The notes under the pieces are model-generated. The model did no database searches. It had not been told where the DNA came from and saw only the letters and a list, made by a program, of their open reading frames with translations. From Brenneria bubanii (lineage in GTDB: Bacteria > Pseudomonadota > Gammaproteobacteria > Enterobacterales > Enterobacteriaceae): a stretch of 64,000 bases of DNA. Both the position numbers and the translations under genes were made by a program. Positions within the stretch are counted from its first letter, which is position 1. The number at the start of each line of letters is the position of its first letter. The stretch covers positions 248,001-312,000 of the forward strand of contig NZ_JAKMAJ010000001.1 in NCBI RefSeq assembly GCF_022378355.1, read 5' to 3'. Shown here in pieces: positions 21,493-30,800 of this stretch.

Positions 21493-21952
21493 AAGACATC
21501 CTTTATAAAAGTCATAATGATTTGGTTTTGATATTTATTAAATAAATCAACGTAATAACTTATATCATTACGTATCTGGCTCAGATGAAAAGGAATAGTG
21601 TGAATAGAGCAACGGCAAGAAGAACCGACACAGAATGCCCCGGCGCGGCGGTAAATCGACCGTACTCAGAACAGAATTGCAGAGCCGTGAAAATGAAGCT
21701 GTCATCATGTTCTACCGAAACACCGCTGTGTGGCAGGACATTACTTTAGTACCAGAAGGGGCACTATCGCTATTTCACTATCCGGTAAAATAGCGCGCTA
21801 AGCGGTTAGAATTCTGTGGTGAACGGTTGGCGGGAAATACCGCGTCAACGTCGTGAAAAATTAAGCCGCGGCGTCAGAAAGGCATGGATAACCGAGGTGG
21901 ATAGATTGACGAAGTTTCGGCAACGCGGTGTGGGGCGGAACGGGAAAGGGAA
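21493..21952. other. btsT upstream region (no gene)
   Basis: About 460 bases between btsT and the ushA terminator without a coding signal. The segment nearest btsT is AT-rich and probably holds its promoter. On the minus strand ACCGCTTA (plus 21799-21806) matches the remembered BtsR half-site ACC(G/A)CT(C/T)A, and ACCGGATA follows after 12 nt as a poor second half. This is only a weak candidate because it lies 300 nt from the start codon. Confidence 0.4.
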
Positions 21953-21994
21953 TAAAAAGCGGCTTTCATCGTCACACTATGGATAAAAGCCGCC
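21953..21994 (-). terminator. ushA terminator
   Basis: GCGGCTTTCATC (21959-21970) pairs with GATAAAAGCCGC (21982-21993) over 12 bp with one G-U pair. On the minus strand it is followed by five U residues. It lies 12 nt past the ushA stop. Confidence 0.92.
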
Positions 21995-22005
21995 ATATCT
22001 ATCAG

Positions 22006-23658
22006 TTACTTGTATACAATCTCGCCTTTCGGTTGATAGGCGGCCGCGTCGAGCGGCGAATTTTTCTCAATATACTGTTTCAGCACATCCGCATCGATAA
22101 AACCGGTGTTCACATAACCAGGGAAACTATCAATACGCGGGTACGCATCCCCGCCCATGGCGTTAAAATTCAGCGTAGACATGCGATAAACCTTATCTGC
22201 CTGTAATGGTTCGCCTTTGATTTTAACATCCTGCACGCCTTTGCCGTCGGCCGTCAGGCTGACGTTAAGGAACTGCGCATAACCGCCGGAATCCACCACT
22301 TTGTTCGCCACGACGGCCAGATATTTTTCGACCTCGCTGCCTTTCATATCGACGTAGACCAGCGTGTTGGCGAACGGCTGCACTTTCAGCACATCTTTAT
22401 AGGTAATGTCGCCGGGCTCAATCGAGTCACGAATACCGCCGCCGCTCATGACGGCAAAGTCGGCGTTGGCGCGCGCCAACTGGGCGCTCAGCAATACATG
22501 GGCCAGGTTGGTCTGGCGGAAACGAACCTGCTTGCGGTCGCCGTCCAGAGCGCCCTTGACGCTGCCGACCTTCACTTCAAGCTGCTCATGTCCTTTCTCT
22601 TGGAACGGCGTCAACATTTTCATCATTGACGGATCCTGAGGGATCTCTTTCGTGTAGAAGACCCGTTCGGTTTTGCCATCCGCCGTTTCGACTTTTTTCT
22701 TCAGGTTGACGGGAATCAACTGATAATGCTCAAGCTTCAACTCGCCGTTGCGGAAAGTGAAGTCCGCCCGGCCGACATATTTACCCCATTCGTGCGCCTG
22801 AACGATCCAGACGCCATTCTGGCGGTCCGGCGCACAGGGCGTACCCGGCACATAATCCACCTGTTTCTTGTTCTCGCTCGCCATACAGACCGGGTCCTGC
22901 GAGTGACCGCCGACGATCATGTCCAGGTAACCGGCGGGTATGCTGCGGGCCATCTCCACGTCGCCCGGCGCGTTGGAACCATGATTACCGTTGTCGTAGT
23001 GCCCCATGTGGGTAGCGGCAATAATCACATCGGGTTTTTCGTCTTTGCGCAGCGCTTCCACAACCTGCTTCACTTCCGCCGCGGGCTTGCGGAACTCTAT
23101 ATCCGTGAAATAAGCAGGGTTGCCTAATTTTACGGTGTCGTCGGTAGTCAGACCAATAACGGCGATTTTAACGCCCTGCTTATCAAATAAAGCGTAGGGT
23201 TTAAATAATCGTTGATTAGTGCTCTTTTGATAAATATTGGCCGACAGCAGAGGGAAACTCGACCATTTCTCCTGTTGTCTTAATACAGACAACGGCTTAT
23301 CAAATTCATGGTTGCCCAACGCCATGGCATCATAGCCCACCATGCTCATACCGCGAAAATCGGGTTCGGCGTCTTGTAAATCCGATTCAGGAACCCCGGT
23401 GTTAATATCTCCACCGGAGAGCAGCAGCACCGTGCCGCCCTTGCCGGCGACTTCCTGACGAATCTCATCGACCAGCGTCTTTTGCGCCGCTAATCCATAT
23501 TCACCATGATCGTTGTGCCAAAAATGGCCGTGGTGATCGTTAGTATGAAGAATAGTGATGGAATAGGTTTTATCCTTTTCCCAGGCCATCGCGCCGTATG
23601 GCGCCAACACCAGGGATAGCGCCAAAGCGCATCCCAGTGTTTTTGTTGAAAAACGCAT
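22006..23658 (-). CDS. ushA: Periplasmic 5'-nucleotidase/UDP-sugar hydrolase UshA
   Basis: Periplasmic metallophosphoesterase that hydrolyses UDP-glucose and nucleotides so the nucleoside can be taken up. It has 550 residues, equal to E. coli. A signal peptide (MRFSTKTLGCAL to GAMAW) precedes the calcineurin-like domain with metal motifs LHTNDHHGH, SGGDIN, GNHEFD and ATHMGH, then the C-terminal substrate domain with SGGGIRDS and NTLVYVDMKG. ATG 23658 follows GGAG at 8 nt; the frame extends 33 codons further upstream, but that would bury the signal peptide. It ends in a strong terminator. Confidence 0.98.
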   Translation of the reverse strand: MRFSTKTLGCALALSLVLAPYGAMAWEKDKTYSITILHTNDHHGHFWHNDHGEYGLAAQKTLVDEIRQEVAGKGGTVLLLSGGDINTGVPESDLQDAEPDFRGMSMVGYDAMALGNHEFDKPLSVLRQQEKWSSFPLLSANIYQKSTNQRLFKPYALFDKQGVKIAVIGLTTDDTVKLGNPAYFTDIEFRKPAAEVKQVVEALRKDEKPDVIIAATHMGHYDNGNHGSNAPGDVEMARSIPAGYLDMIVGGHSQDPVCMASENKKQVDYVPGTPCAPDRQNGVWIVQAHEWGKYVGRADFTFRNGELKLEHYQLIPVNLKKKVETADGKTERVFYTKEIPQDPSMMKMLTPFQEKGHEQLEVKVGSVKGALDGDRKQVRFRQTNLAHVLLSAQLARANADFAVMSGGGIRDSIEPGDITYKDVLKVQPFANTLVYVDMKGSEVEKYLAVVANKVVDSGGYAQFLNVSLTADGKGVQDVKIKGEPLQADKVYRMSTLNFNAMGGDAYPRIDSFPGYVNTGFIDADVLKQYIEKNSPLDAAAYQPKGEIVYK

Positions 23659-24094
23659 GAAAAATCTCCGTGTGTTAAAAAATACCCATTCAGAAACTTT
23701 ACCTGAGCCCCCCCATAAGGCGCAATGACGAGCCATGGGCGACGTCGTCATTATCAAAACGGCAACGGCTGATCATAGACGCCGCTGATGACCAATACAT
23801 AACGGCCCCTTCTTCGCCTGTCTTAAGGCCGTCACGAATTTTTGATAATATGGACAGTTCGACCAAATAACTCATTGTCATGCCTTTTATTCTGTATTTT
23901 CTACGGTTTTAAGATGAGCGGTTGCATTTTATTGCTGGTTCTCAGGTAGATTCATAAGATAAACACGTTAAGAGATCTGCTTTATCCTGATAATTACACA
24001 TGTTTATCAACGCTTATCTAAAGAAACTATGATTAAATCCGTGTCATCATGAGAATACGCTGATAAACCAATATTTTTAGCAAAATACCTATTT

Positions 24095-24123
24095 TTCCCA
24101 AGCAACATTTCTCCAGATACAAT
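24095..24123 (+). promoter_or_regulatory. Candidate ybaL promoter
   Basis: TTCCCA (24095-24100), a 17-nt spacer and TACAAT (24118-24123) match consensus at four and five of six bases. It would start transcription near 24130, leaving a leader of about 300 nt before ybaL. Confidence 0.4.
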
Positions 24124-24181
24124 AGAATTTAAGTGTACCGATAGATTTCAAAACGCAGGAAAGCGGTAACCGAACAACAAA

Positions 24182-24345
24182 CTCCTCGGGAACGAATTTG
24201 ACCAGCTAACGACTGGCCCCGAAAGAGGCAGGATATCTCTTATTCATCCAGTAAACTTATCTGAGTGTAAGCAATAAGAGGAACACAACCGCCAACCGCC
24301 GCCCCGGAAAGAACAACGTTGCCAAAAGTCGCGCCACTTCCGGGG
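24182..24345 (+). other. Structured leader upstream of ybaL
   Basis: Two inverted repeats lie in the predicted untranslated leader. TCGGG (24186-24190) pairs with CCCGA (24218-24222) and encloses an inner CCAG/CTGG hairpin, with flanking CTC/GAG able to extend it. CCCCGGAA (24302-24309) pairs perfectly with TTCCGGGG (24338-24345). I recognise no known riboswitch, and any regulatory role is an inference. Confidence 0.4.
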
Positions 24346-24426
24346 ATCTGGATACCTGCTGTTTGAAAGATAAAGGGGATAAGAAGTCCGCTCATTCACG
24401 TTTCATACATGGTAAAAGGAGTCGGG

Positions 24427-26112
24427 ATGCATGTCGCAACACCTCTAATCTCAACGATTTCCGGAGGGCTTGTTCTTGCCTTCCTTCTCGGTATTCTGGC
24501 GCACCGCCTGCGTATTTCTCCCCTGGTCGGTTATTTGGTCGCCGGCGTGCTTGTTGGGCCTTTTACCCCGGGATTTGTCGCTGATACCTCTCTGGCGCCG
24601 GAGCTGGCTGAGCTCGGCGTTATTTTGTTGATGTTTGGCGTCGGTCTCCACTTTTCTTTAAAAGATCTCATGGCGGTGAAATCGATCGCCATTCCCGGCG
24701 CCATCGCGCAAATCGCTGTCGCGACGCTGCTTGGCATCGGGCTTTCCAGCCTGCTGGGCTGGAGCCTGCCGAACGGTCTGGTATTCGGCCTCTGCCTTTC
24801 AACGGCCAGTACCGTGGTCTTGTTGCGCGCGCTGGAAGAACGCCAGCTAATTGACAGCCAACGCGGTCAAATCGCCATCGGCTGGCTAATTGTAGAAGAT
24901 TTGGCGATGGTTCTGACGCTGGTTCTGCTGCCCGCTTTCGGCGACATGATTAGCGCCGAACATGCGGATACCGGCAAGCTGCTGCGCGATCTGGCATGGA
25001 CCATCGGTAAAGTTATCGCTTTCATCACGCTGATGGTGGTTGTCGGTCGTCGTCTGGTTCCCTGGGTGCTGGCCAAAAGCGCCAGTACCGGCTCGCGTGA
25101 ACTCTTCACCCTGGCGGTGCTTGCCATGGCGCTGGGAATCGCCTTCGGCGCGGTAAAACTATTTGATGTTTCCTTCGCGCTGGGCGCATTCTTTGCGGGC
25201 GTGATCCTCAATGAGTCAGAACTCAGTCAGCGAGCCGCTCACGACACGCTGCCGCTGCGCGACGCCTTTGCGGTACTGTTTTTTGTTTCCGTCGGCATGC
25301 TGTTCGACCCAATGATTCTGATAGAACAGCCGATTGCGGTACTGATTACGCTTGCGATCATTATTTTCGGCAAATCGGCGGCCGCTTTCATGTTGGTACG
25401 CCTTTTCGGCCACTCCAAGCGCACTGCATTGACTATTTCAGCCAGTCTGGCGCAAATCGGCGAGTTTGCCTTTATTCTGGCCGGTCTGGGGATTGCTTTG
25501 GGGCTACTGTCTGAAGAGGCAAGGAGTCTAGTGCTGGCTGGCGCGATCCTCTCTATTATGATCAACCCGGTTCTCTTTACTTTGCTTGAACGCTACCTGT
25601 CGAAAAACGAAACCATCGAAGAACAGATTGTGGAAGAGGCGATCGAAGAAGAGAAGCAGATTCCCGTCGACTTCTGCAATCATGCGCTGCTGGTCGGTTA
25701 TGGACGGGTCGGCAGCCTGATCGGCGCCAAACTTCATCAGGCCGGTATTCCGGTGGTAGTAATAGAAAACTCGCGTTCACGCGTCGACGCGCTGCGTGAG
25801 CAGGGCATCAAGGCGGTGCTCGGCAATGCCGCCAAGCCGGAAATCATGGAAATCGCGCGACTGGATTGCGCGCGCTGGCTGTTGTTGACCATCCCCAACG
25901 GCTACGAAGCCGGTGAAATCGTCGCGGCGGCGCGTGAAAAACGGCAAGATTTGGAGATTATCGCCCGCGCGCATTATGACGATGAGGTCAGCTATATCAG
26001 CGAACACGGCGCCAATCAGGTAGTCATGGGCGAACGTGAAATAGCCAATAGCATGATTACCCTGCTCAAGCTTGAAGAGACTCCGGCAACGCCGCGGGAA
26101 TGTCCCATCTGA
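24427..26112 (+). CDS. ybaL: CPA2-family cation:proton antiporter YbaL
   Basis: Inner-membrane monovalent cation/proton antiporter of the KefB/KefC group; the exact ion is not established. It has 561 residues (E. coli 558). About twelve membrane spans fill residues 1-380, followed by a charged linker (IEEQIVEEAIEEEKQ) and a cytosolic TrkA-N Rossmann domain with the nucleotide-binding motif VGYGRVGSLIG (from about residue 424). The start at 24427 (MHVATP) has AGGAG 5 nt upstream and fits homologues. It is divergent from ushA behind a long leader and convergent with the bcs operon. Confidence 0.96.
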   Translation: MHVATPLISTISGGLVLAFLLGILAHRLRISPLVGYLVAGVLVGPFTPGFVADTSLAPELAELGVILLMFGVGLHFSLKDLMAVKSIAIPGAIAQIAVATLLGIGLSSLLGWSLPNGLVFGLCLSTASTVVLLRALEERQLIDSQRGQIAIGWLIVEDLAMVLTLVLLPAFGDMISAEHADTGKLLRDLAWTIGKVIAFITLMVVVGRRLVPWVLAKSASTGSRELFTLAVLAMALGIAFGAVKLFDVSFALGAFFAGVILNESELSQRAAHDTLPLRDAFAVLFFVSVGMLFDPMILIEQPIAVLITLAIIIFGKSAAAFMLVRLFGHSKRTALTISASLAQIGEFAFILAGLGIALGLLSEEARSLVLAGAILSIMINPVLFTLLERYLSKNETIEEQIVEEAIEEEKQIPVDFCNHALLVGYGRVGSLIGAKLHQAGIPVVVIENSRSRVDALREQGIKAVLGNAAKPEIMEIARLDCARWLLLTIPNGYEAGEIVAAAREKRQDLEIIARAHYDDEVSYISEHGANQVVMGEREIANSMITLLKLEETPATPRECPI

Positions 26113-26118
26113 CGCCGA

Positions 26119-26141
26119 ATCGGCGGGTGTCCCCCGCCGAT
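26119..26141. other. Hairpin between ybaL and bcsZ
   Basis: ATCGGCGGG (26119-26127) and CCCGCCGAT (26133-26141) form a perfect 9-bp stem with a 5-nt loop, 6 nt after the ybaL stop. No U-tract follows on either strand, so it may act as a transcript 3'-end barrier rather than an intrinsic terminator. The next 145 bases hold no gene. Confidence 0.6.
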
Positions 26142-26287
26142 AGCTACCCACTGGATTTCAAGCTACGGGACAACGCGTTATCCTGTTGAACAACGCAAAG
26201 CGCTGGCCCTTTATGACCGATGCCTCGGCAAGGGCCGCGTAATCTGACGGCCAACGCGCCTGCAACATAAAAGATGACGGGCACAGA

Positions 26288-27307
26288 TTAGCGGATGGCC
26301 CACCAGGCCAGCAGATGCAGGCTGGCTGAATAGTAGTCTTCTTCCGGCAACAATCGGTCGCCAAGCAGATTATCCTGCCCCAGGGCAATGTCGCGAATCG
26401 CCATCATTCCGCTGCTGAGCGGGTACTCAGCCTGTTCGCCCGTGGCAACGTTGACCCACGCCGGCGTTTTTTCTCGCCCAAAGCGTTGCCAATAAGAGCG
26501 ATACGGCGCCAGCGTGCGCTCGTCGGCGCGCGCCCAACGCAGGTAGAGCGGGATTCGCACCGCATCAAAGCTAAAACGCGCCGGCCAGCCGGCGGCCGGC
26601 GTCATTTTGCCGTCAATATCCAGCGTAACCCAGTCGGTGGGCAACCGCGGCTGACCAAAAGTCATCTGACCAAGCAGGCGCAATGCATCCTGCCGCAGGT
26701 CAGCCCACACCTTCAGGTGGCTGTCGCGGTAGAATGCCTGCCAGGCCGGAAAGAGAAAATAGGACGGATTGAGAACCACGGAGCTGGTGTGATTAAAGCC
26801 GTTCATACCGGGCAGCATGACCTGAAAACCGGCAAAAGAAATTACCGTATGTTTAATCAGCGCCGCCTGAATCTGCCGCGAGGCGATACGATACTCAGGC
26901 ACTTGCCATTTATCCGCGGCTAGCAGCAGCGCCCAAGCAATAAGCGTATCGCCGTCGGAAGCGTTGTTTTTATCGGTGATTTTCTCTTTGGCCGCAGGAT
27001 CGTAGCGCCAGTAAAACAGCCCGTTTTCCGGCTGATACAAGGAGCTTTTGGTCCAGCGCCACAGCTTGTTAAAGGTGGTCTGGTCATTATTGAACACCGC
27101 CATCAGCAGGGTAAAACCCTGCCCTTCAGTATGGCTGACATTGTGATTGCCGGTATCCACCACCCTGCCTTCCGGCAGAATATAGCGCTGCTTAAACTGA
27201 TCCCAGCCGCTATCCTGCGCCAACGCGGCGGTAGATAAAAAACTCCAGAACAGCAATAACGAAATACCTTTCATCCACTGCATGGGCATTACCATTTCTC
27301 CTGACAT
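26288..27307 (-). CDS. bcsZ: Cellulase BcsZ (glycoside hydrolase family 8)
   Basis: Periplasmic endo-beta-1,4-glucanase encoded in cellulose operons, where it trims nascent glucan and affects fibre export. It has 339 residues, somewhat shorter than the 368 of E. coli. A signal peptide ends near ALAQ (residue 31). The family 8 catalytic acids are Glu61 in SHTEGQGF and an aspartate in ASDGDTLIAW (118-120). The start at 27307 overlaps the bcsD stop by one base, so translation is coupled; internal ATGs before the signal sequence are possible. It is the last gene of the leftward bcs operon. Confidence 0.94.
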   Translation of the reverse strand: MSGEMVMPMQWMKGISLLLFWSFLSTAALAQDSGWDQFKQRYILPEGRVVDTGNHNVSHTEGQGFTLLMAVFNNDQTTFNKLWRWTKSSLYQPENGLFYWRYDPAAKEKITDKNNASDGDTLIAWALLLAADKWQVPEYRIASRQIQAALIKHTVISFAGFQVMLPGMNGFNHTSSVVLNPSYFLFPAWQAFYRDSHLKVWADLRQDALRLLGQMTFGQPRLPTDWVTLDIDGKMTPAAGWPARFSFDAVRIPLYLRWARADERTLAPYRSYWQRFGREKTPAWVNVATGEQAEYPLSSGMMAIRDIALGQDNLLGDRLLPEEDYYSASLHLLAWWAIR

Positions 27308-27801
27308 TACAAGCCGCTTTTATATAGAAAGCTTAAAGTATGCTCGGAAGCGTTCGTCGATTGCCAGCGTACCGCGACATGCGGATGTCCGCCCTGAGAC
27401 TGCATCCATTCGCTGTAGATGCCTTCCAACACCCAGGTGAAGGCTCGACGCCAGCTCAGCGCTTCATTCGGCTGCCCATCGGTCGGCGGCAACGCCGGCC
27501 ACGCCTGGTGCAGGAGCGTTAATTCCTGCTCCGCCGGCTCAAGCCTGACGAATCCCCAGTCAAACTCGGCCAATCGCTGATTAATGCGATCTTCCAGTTC
27601 GCCCAGCGTCAAGCTGGCGGCGAGGGGATATCGACGAGCAAAATGCTTACCGGACAGCCGCAGAAATGCACAGGCGTCACTTTCATCCGCATCAGCAGAA
27701 ATGCCTGAAAAAACAACCTGTAACAGGTCCTGCCAACCAGGCTTTTGCTGTCTGTACTGATAATACTCAAGCTGCTGTGCAACGGGGTCGTAGGCTTGCA
27801 T
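27307..27801 (-). CDS. bcsD: Cellulose synthase subunit BcsD
   Basis: Homologue of the Komagataeibacter BcsD protein, a periplasmic octameric ring proposed to channel several glucan chains and help crystallisation. It has 164 residues (the Komagataeibacter protein has 156) and no obvious signal peptide, as in the family. I identify it by its size, position and the motifs YYQYRQQKPGWQDLL, GKHFARRYPL and WVLEGIYSEWMQSQGG. E. coli lacks bcsD, so this marks a type I-like cluster. It begins 2 nt after bcsC ends and overlaps bcsZ by one base. Confidence 0.85.
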   Translation of the reverse strand: MQAYDPVAQQLEYYQYRQQKPGWQDLLQVVFSGISADADESDACAFLRLSGKHFARRYPLAASLTLGELEDRINQRLAEFDWGFVRLEPAEQELTLLHQAWPALPPTDGQPNEALSWRRAFTWVLEGIYSEWMQSQGGHPHVAVRWQSTNASEHTLSFLYKSGL

Positions 27802-27803
27802 TG

Positions 27804-30800
27804 TTATTTTCCATCCAGTAAGTACTTGAAATAGACCAAGGCCGTACTCTCGGAGTAATCACCAAAGGTATCATAGCCTGCCTGACCGCCTATTATCATG
27901 TTTTTATTGAGCTTATAACTTCCCTCGGCTTTCAGATTATAGCCAATTCCGCTCTGACTTTGCCCGGGATACCAGGCCGCCGAGCCATAGCCAGCGGCCA
28001 CCAGCGACTCCAGTTCGGACTGCCACGCCGGGTTATTCGGGAAATACGCGCTCTCTTTTTGAGAGTATGATTGATAACCGACGGATCCGCTGAGTTTATA
28101 GTTCCAGTTATCGTACTGCTGACTGTATTCGACCGGAAACGATACGCTGATGTAATCCTGCGGGCTGAAGTAACCGCCCTGGCCGTAGCTGAAATAGCTC
28201 AGGTTTTTGGAAAAATCCATATAGCTGACGTTGACGCCCAGCTTCATCTCCCGATCGTCGTAGCGGTAAGGCCGGATATATACCCCCGATGAGGTGCTCA
28301 ATCCCTTATTGCTGGCGACGTTATCGCCGAGGTAGCCGTAATACCCCAGCCCGGTGTAGAAGCCGGCATCGCCGTCGTCGTACCCGAGATTGATGCTGCC
28401 GCCGTTACGCGTGACCGCCCCCCATTTTTCCCCGCTGATCTTGTCGCGCGTGCCGACATAGGCGAGCAGGCTATCGGTGACCGGCCGCCGTTCGGCATTC
28501 AGGGTAAGCGTGGTGTAGTCGCTCAGCTTCGGCGACCACTGCACGCTCCCCACCAGCGAGTTCTGATCCTGGCCCAGCGGCGTTGTGCCGATATCCGCTT
28601 TATAGCTGTCTCCGGCCAGCGCCAGATTCAACTCAACGCCATTGGTTTTTTGCGCACCAGGCGAGTCGGCGTTGAAATCATTCGGACCAAAAGTTTGCGC
28701 CGTGGTTACGTTGCTGTCGGCCAGCTGCTTGGCGTTATAGGCCTCGGTCGCCGAGTTCGTCGCCGCCAGACACGCGGCCGAGGTTGAGCTGACCGCGCAG
28801 ACCGTATCCTGATTGCTTTTCAGCGTCTGATACGCGGTATCGGCCGCCAGCGCAGCCTGAGCGGATTCCGTCGCCGCCTGCGCGGAAGCGACCGTCGCCG
28901 CCTGCGCCAGTTTCGCCTGCTGCAACGCGCCGGTGCCGAAACGGTTGCTGGTCGCGTCTGCTGGCGTACCGGCGTTCAACGTGACCGGCGTGACGTTGAA
29001 GCTCAGGCGCGAGGTATCAAAAGGCACGCCGGACAGACTCAGCGGCGCTTTGGCCTCCGTCAGCTTGCTCAAACCATTTTCCCCGTCGCGTCCGCGTACG
29101 CTGACGTTGCCCTGCGCCCAGCTGGCCTCACGCCCCTGCACCTCATCCAGCAGGCGATCAATCTGACGCTGCGTCGCGCTCTCCTCGCGACTGGCCGCAA
29201 CCAGCGTGGCGCCGCTGTTCAAATCGTAACGGTTATCCACCTGACGCTGGGACAGTTGCCAGGGCAGCACCACGCCATAGGCCGATGGGCTACGGCTGGT
29301 GCGAGTCTGCTGGTTAATGAACGGGTTGTCGGTTACCGGCAATCCGGCGATAGTGGCGTTGCTGCCGGCGCCCTGCAGGCCAATCATCTGCCCTTTGGCT
29401 GAGCGCAACAATGCCAGCGCCTGTTGGCGATCGCCCTGCGCCTGCGCCACTCGCGCCGCCAGCAGCAGGCGCTCCGGCGTACGCGGTCCGCTCATGCCGG
29501 CCATCAGCGTTTTCGCCTGGGCGACATCGTTATTGGCCAGCGCGACATTCACCGCGCCTTCTCTCGCCTGCTGATTTTGCGCATCGCGCCTTAGCAGATA
29601 GTCATACACCTGCGCGGCTTCCCGGTTCATTTTACCGGACTGATATAACCGCCCCATCGCCAGCATCAGATCGTCGTTTTGCGGATCCTGCTGCAAAGCG
29701 ACGATCAATTTGTCGTACGCGTCGGCGTATTGTCCCTGCTCGCGCAGTCTGTCCGCATCGTTAATGACGGAGCCGGTGCGCAGCCGACTGATATCCACCG
29801 GCGAGCTACGGCTTTGAATGTCGGGATTATTCAGCCAGGCGTCAGCCTCCTGCGTCAGGCCGGCCTGATTCAGTACGTTAATCTGAGCGGCGTAATCGCC
29901 GGCGTTGCCCTGTACGCCTTTCTGCATATTTTGCCGCACCAGGCGCACCGCGTTTGCATTATCACCCGCCTGCTGCAGCGCCAAAGCCAGATTACCGAGG
30001 TCAGCCGGCGCCGGCGGCGGAATTTTTGCCAGCGAATTCAATAGAATAGCGGCGGCCGATTGGTTACCCTGTTGCAAATAACCACGGGCCTGAGCCATAC
30101 CCTGACTAAACTGTACCCGTTTGGCCAACGCGGTCATCTCTCGGGTGCGGCGGGCGGGCGCGATACGCGACATCAGTGCGTCGGCTTCCGCCCAGCGCTC
30201 ATTGTCGGCGGCAAACAGGGCGGCCACGTACAGACTTTCACTGGGGGCGCCTGGCTGCGCGAGCGGCGAGATAATCGTTTCGGCCCGCGAGTCATTGCCC
30301 TGCTGGTGGAGAATCCGGGCCATATCCAGACGCACCCACGGGTTGCCTGGCTGCCGTTGCTGAGCCTGCTGCAACAGCGACAGCGCACGTTCGACGTTAC
30401 CGGCGCGCAGCGCCAGCGCCGCATCGCGCCGCAGAGGTTCGGCGCTGGGGGCGGCGGCCTGAATCTGTGGTCGCAGGCTCAGCGGCAGACTTTGCAATAC
30501 CTGCTGGGCATCGGCCGTTTTCTGCTGCTGCTGCAGGCTGTAGTACAATCCGAGGCGCGCGTCGTTATTCTCCGCCGCGCCGGCAAGAATATTGCGGTAG
30601 GCCTGCTCGGATGCCGCGGCATCGCCCTTGCGCCGCAACAGATCGGCCCGAAACAGCTGGGCGGCGATGCCCCGCTCCCCGCCTTGCTGACTGAGCGGCG
30701 CACTGAGCGTCAGCGCCTCATCCAGCCCGCCGGCCGCCGCGGTCTGTTTCGCCTTGTTTAGCTCGGCATAAAAGCGCGCGTCCTGCGCCAGCGCCAGCCA

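Larger units (their letters stand above)
23659..24426. other. ushA-ybaL intergenic region with long ybaL leader
   Basis: This 768-nt gap between divergent genes holds no recognisable gene. A 60-codon minus-strand frame (23699-23881) runs into the ushA leader; it has an AAAGG near its second ATG but no similarity I know. The right side contains a candidate ybaL promoter and two stable stem-loops, listed separately. E. coli has fsr between ushA and ybaL; nothing here resembles it. Confidence 0.6.

Noticed and set aside
23699-23881. A 60-codon minus-strand frame in the ushA leader
   Set aside because: It has a possible AAAGG near its second ATG but no recognised family, and it runs into the ushA leader. 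It is too weak to list as a gene.
26146-26170. Sequence CCCACTGGATTTCAAG resembling a dispersed enterobacterial repeat
   Set aside because: Only one short copy is seen in the window and no inverted partner or second copy supports it.
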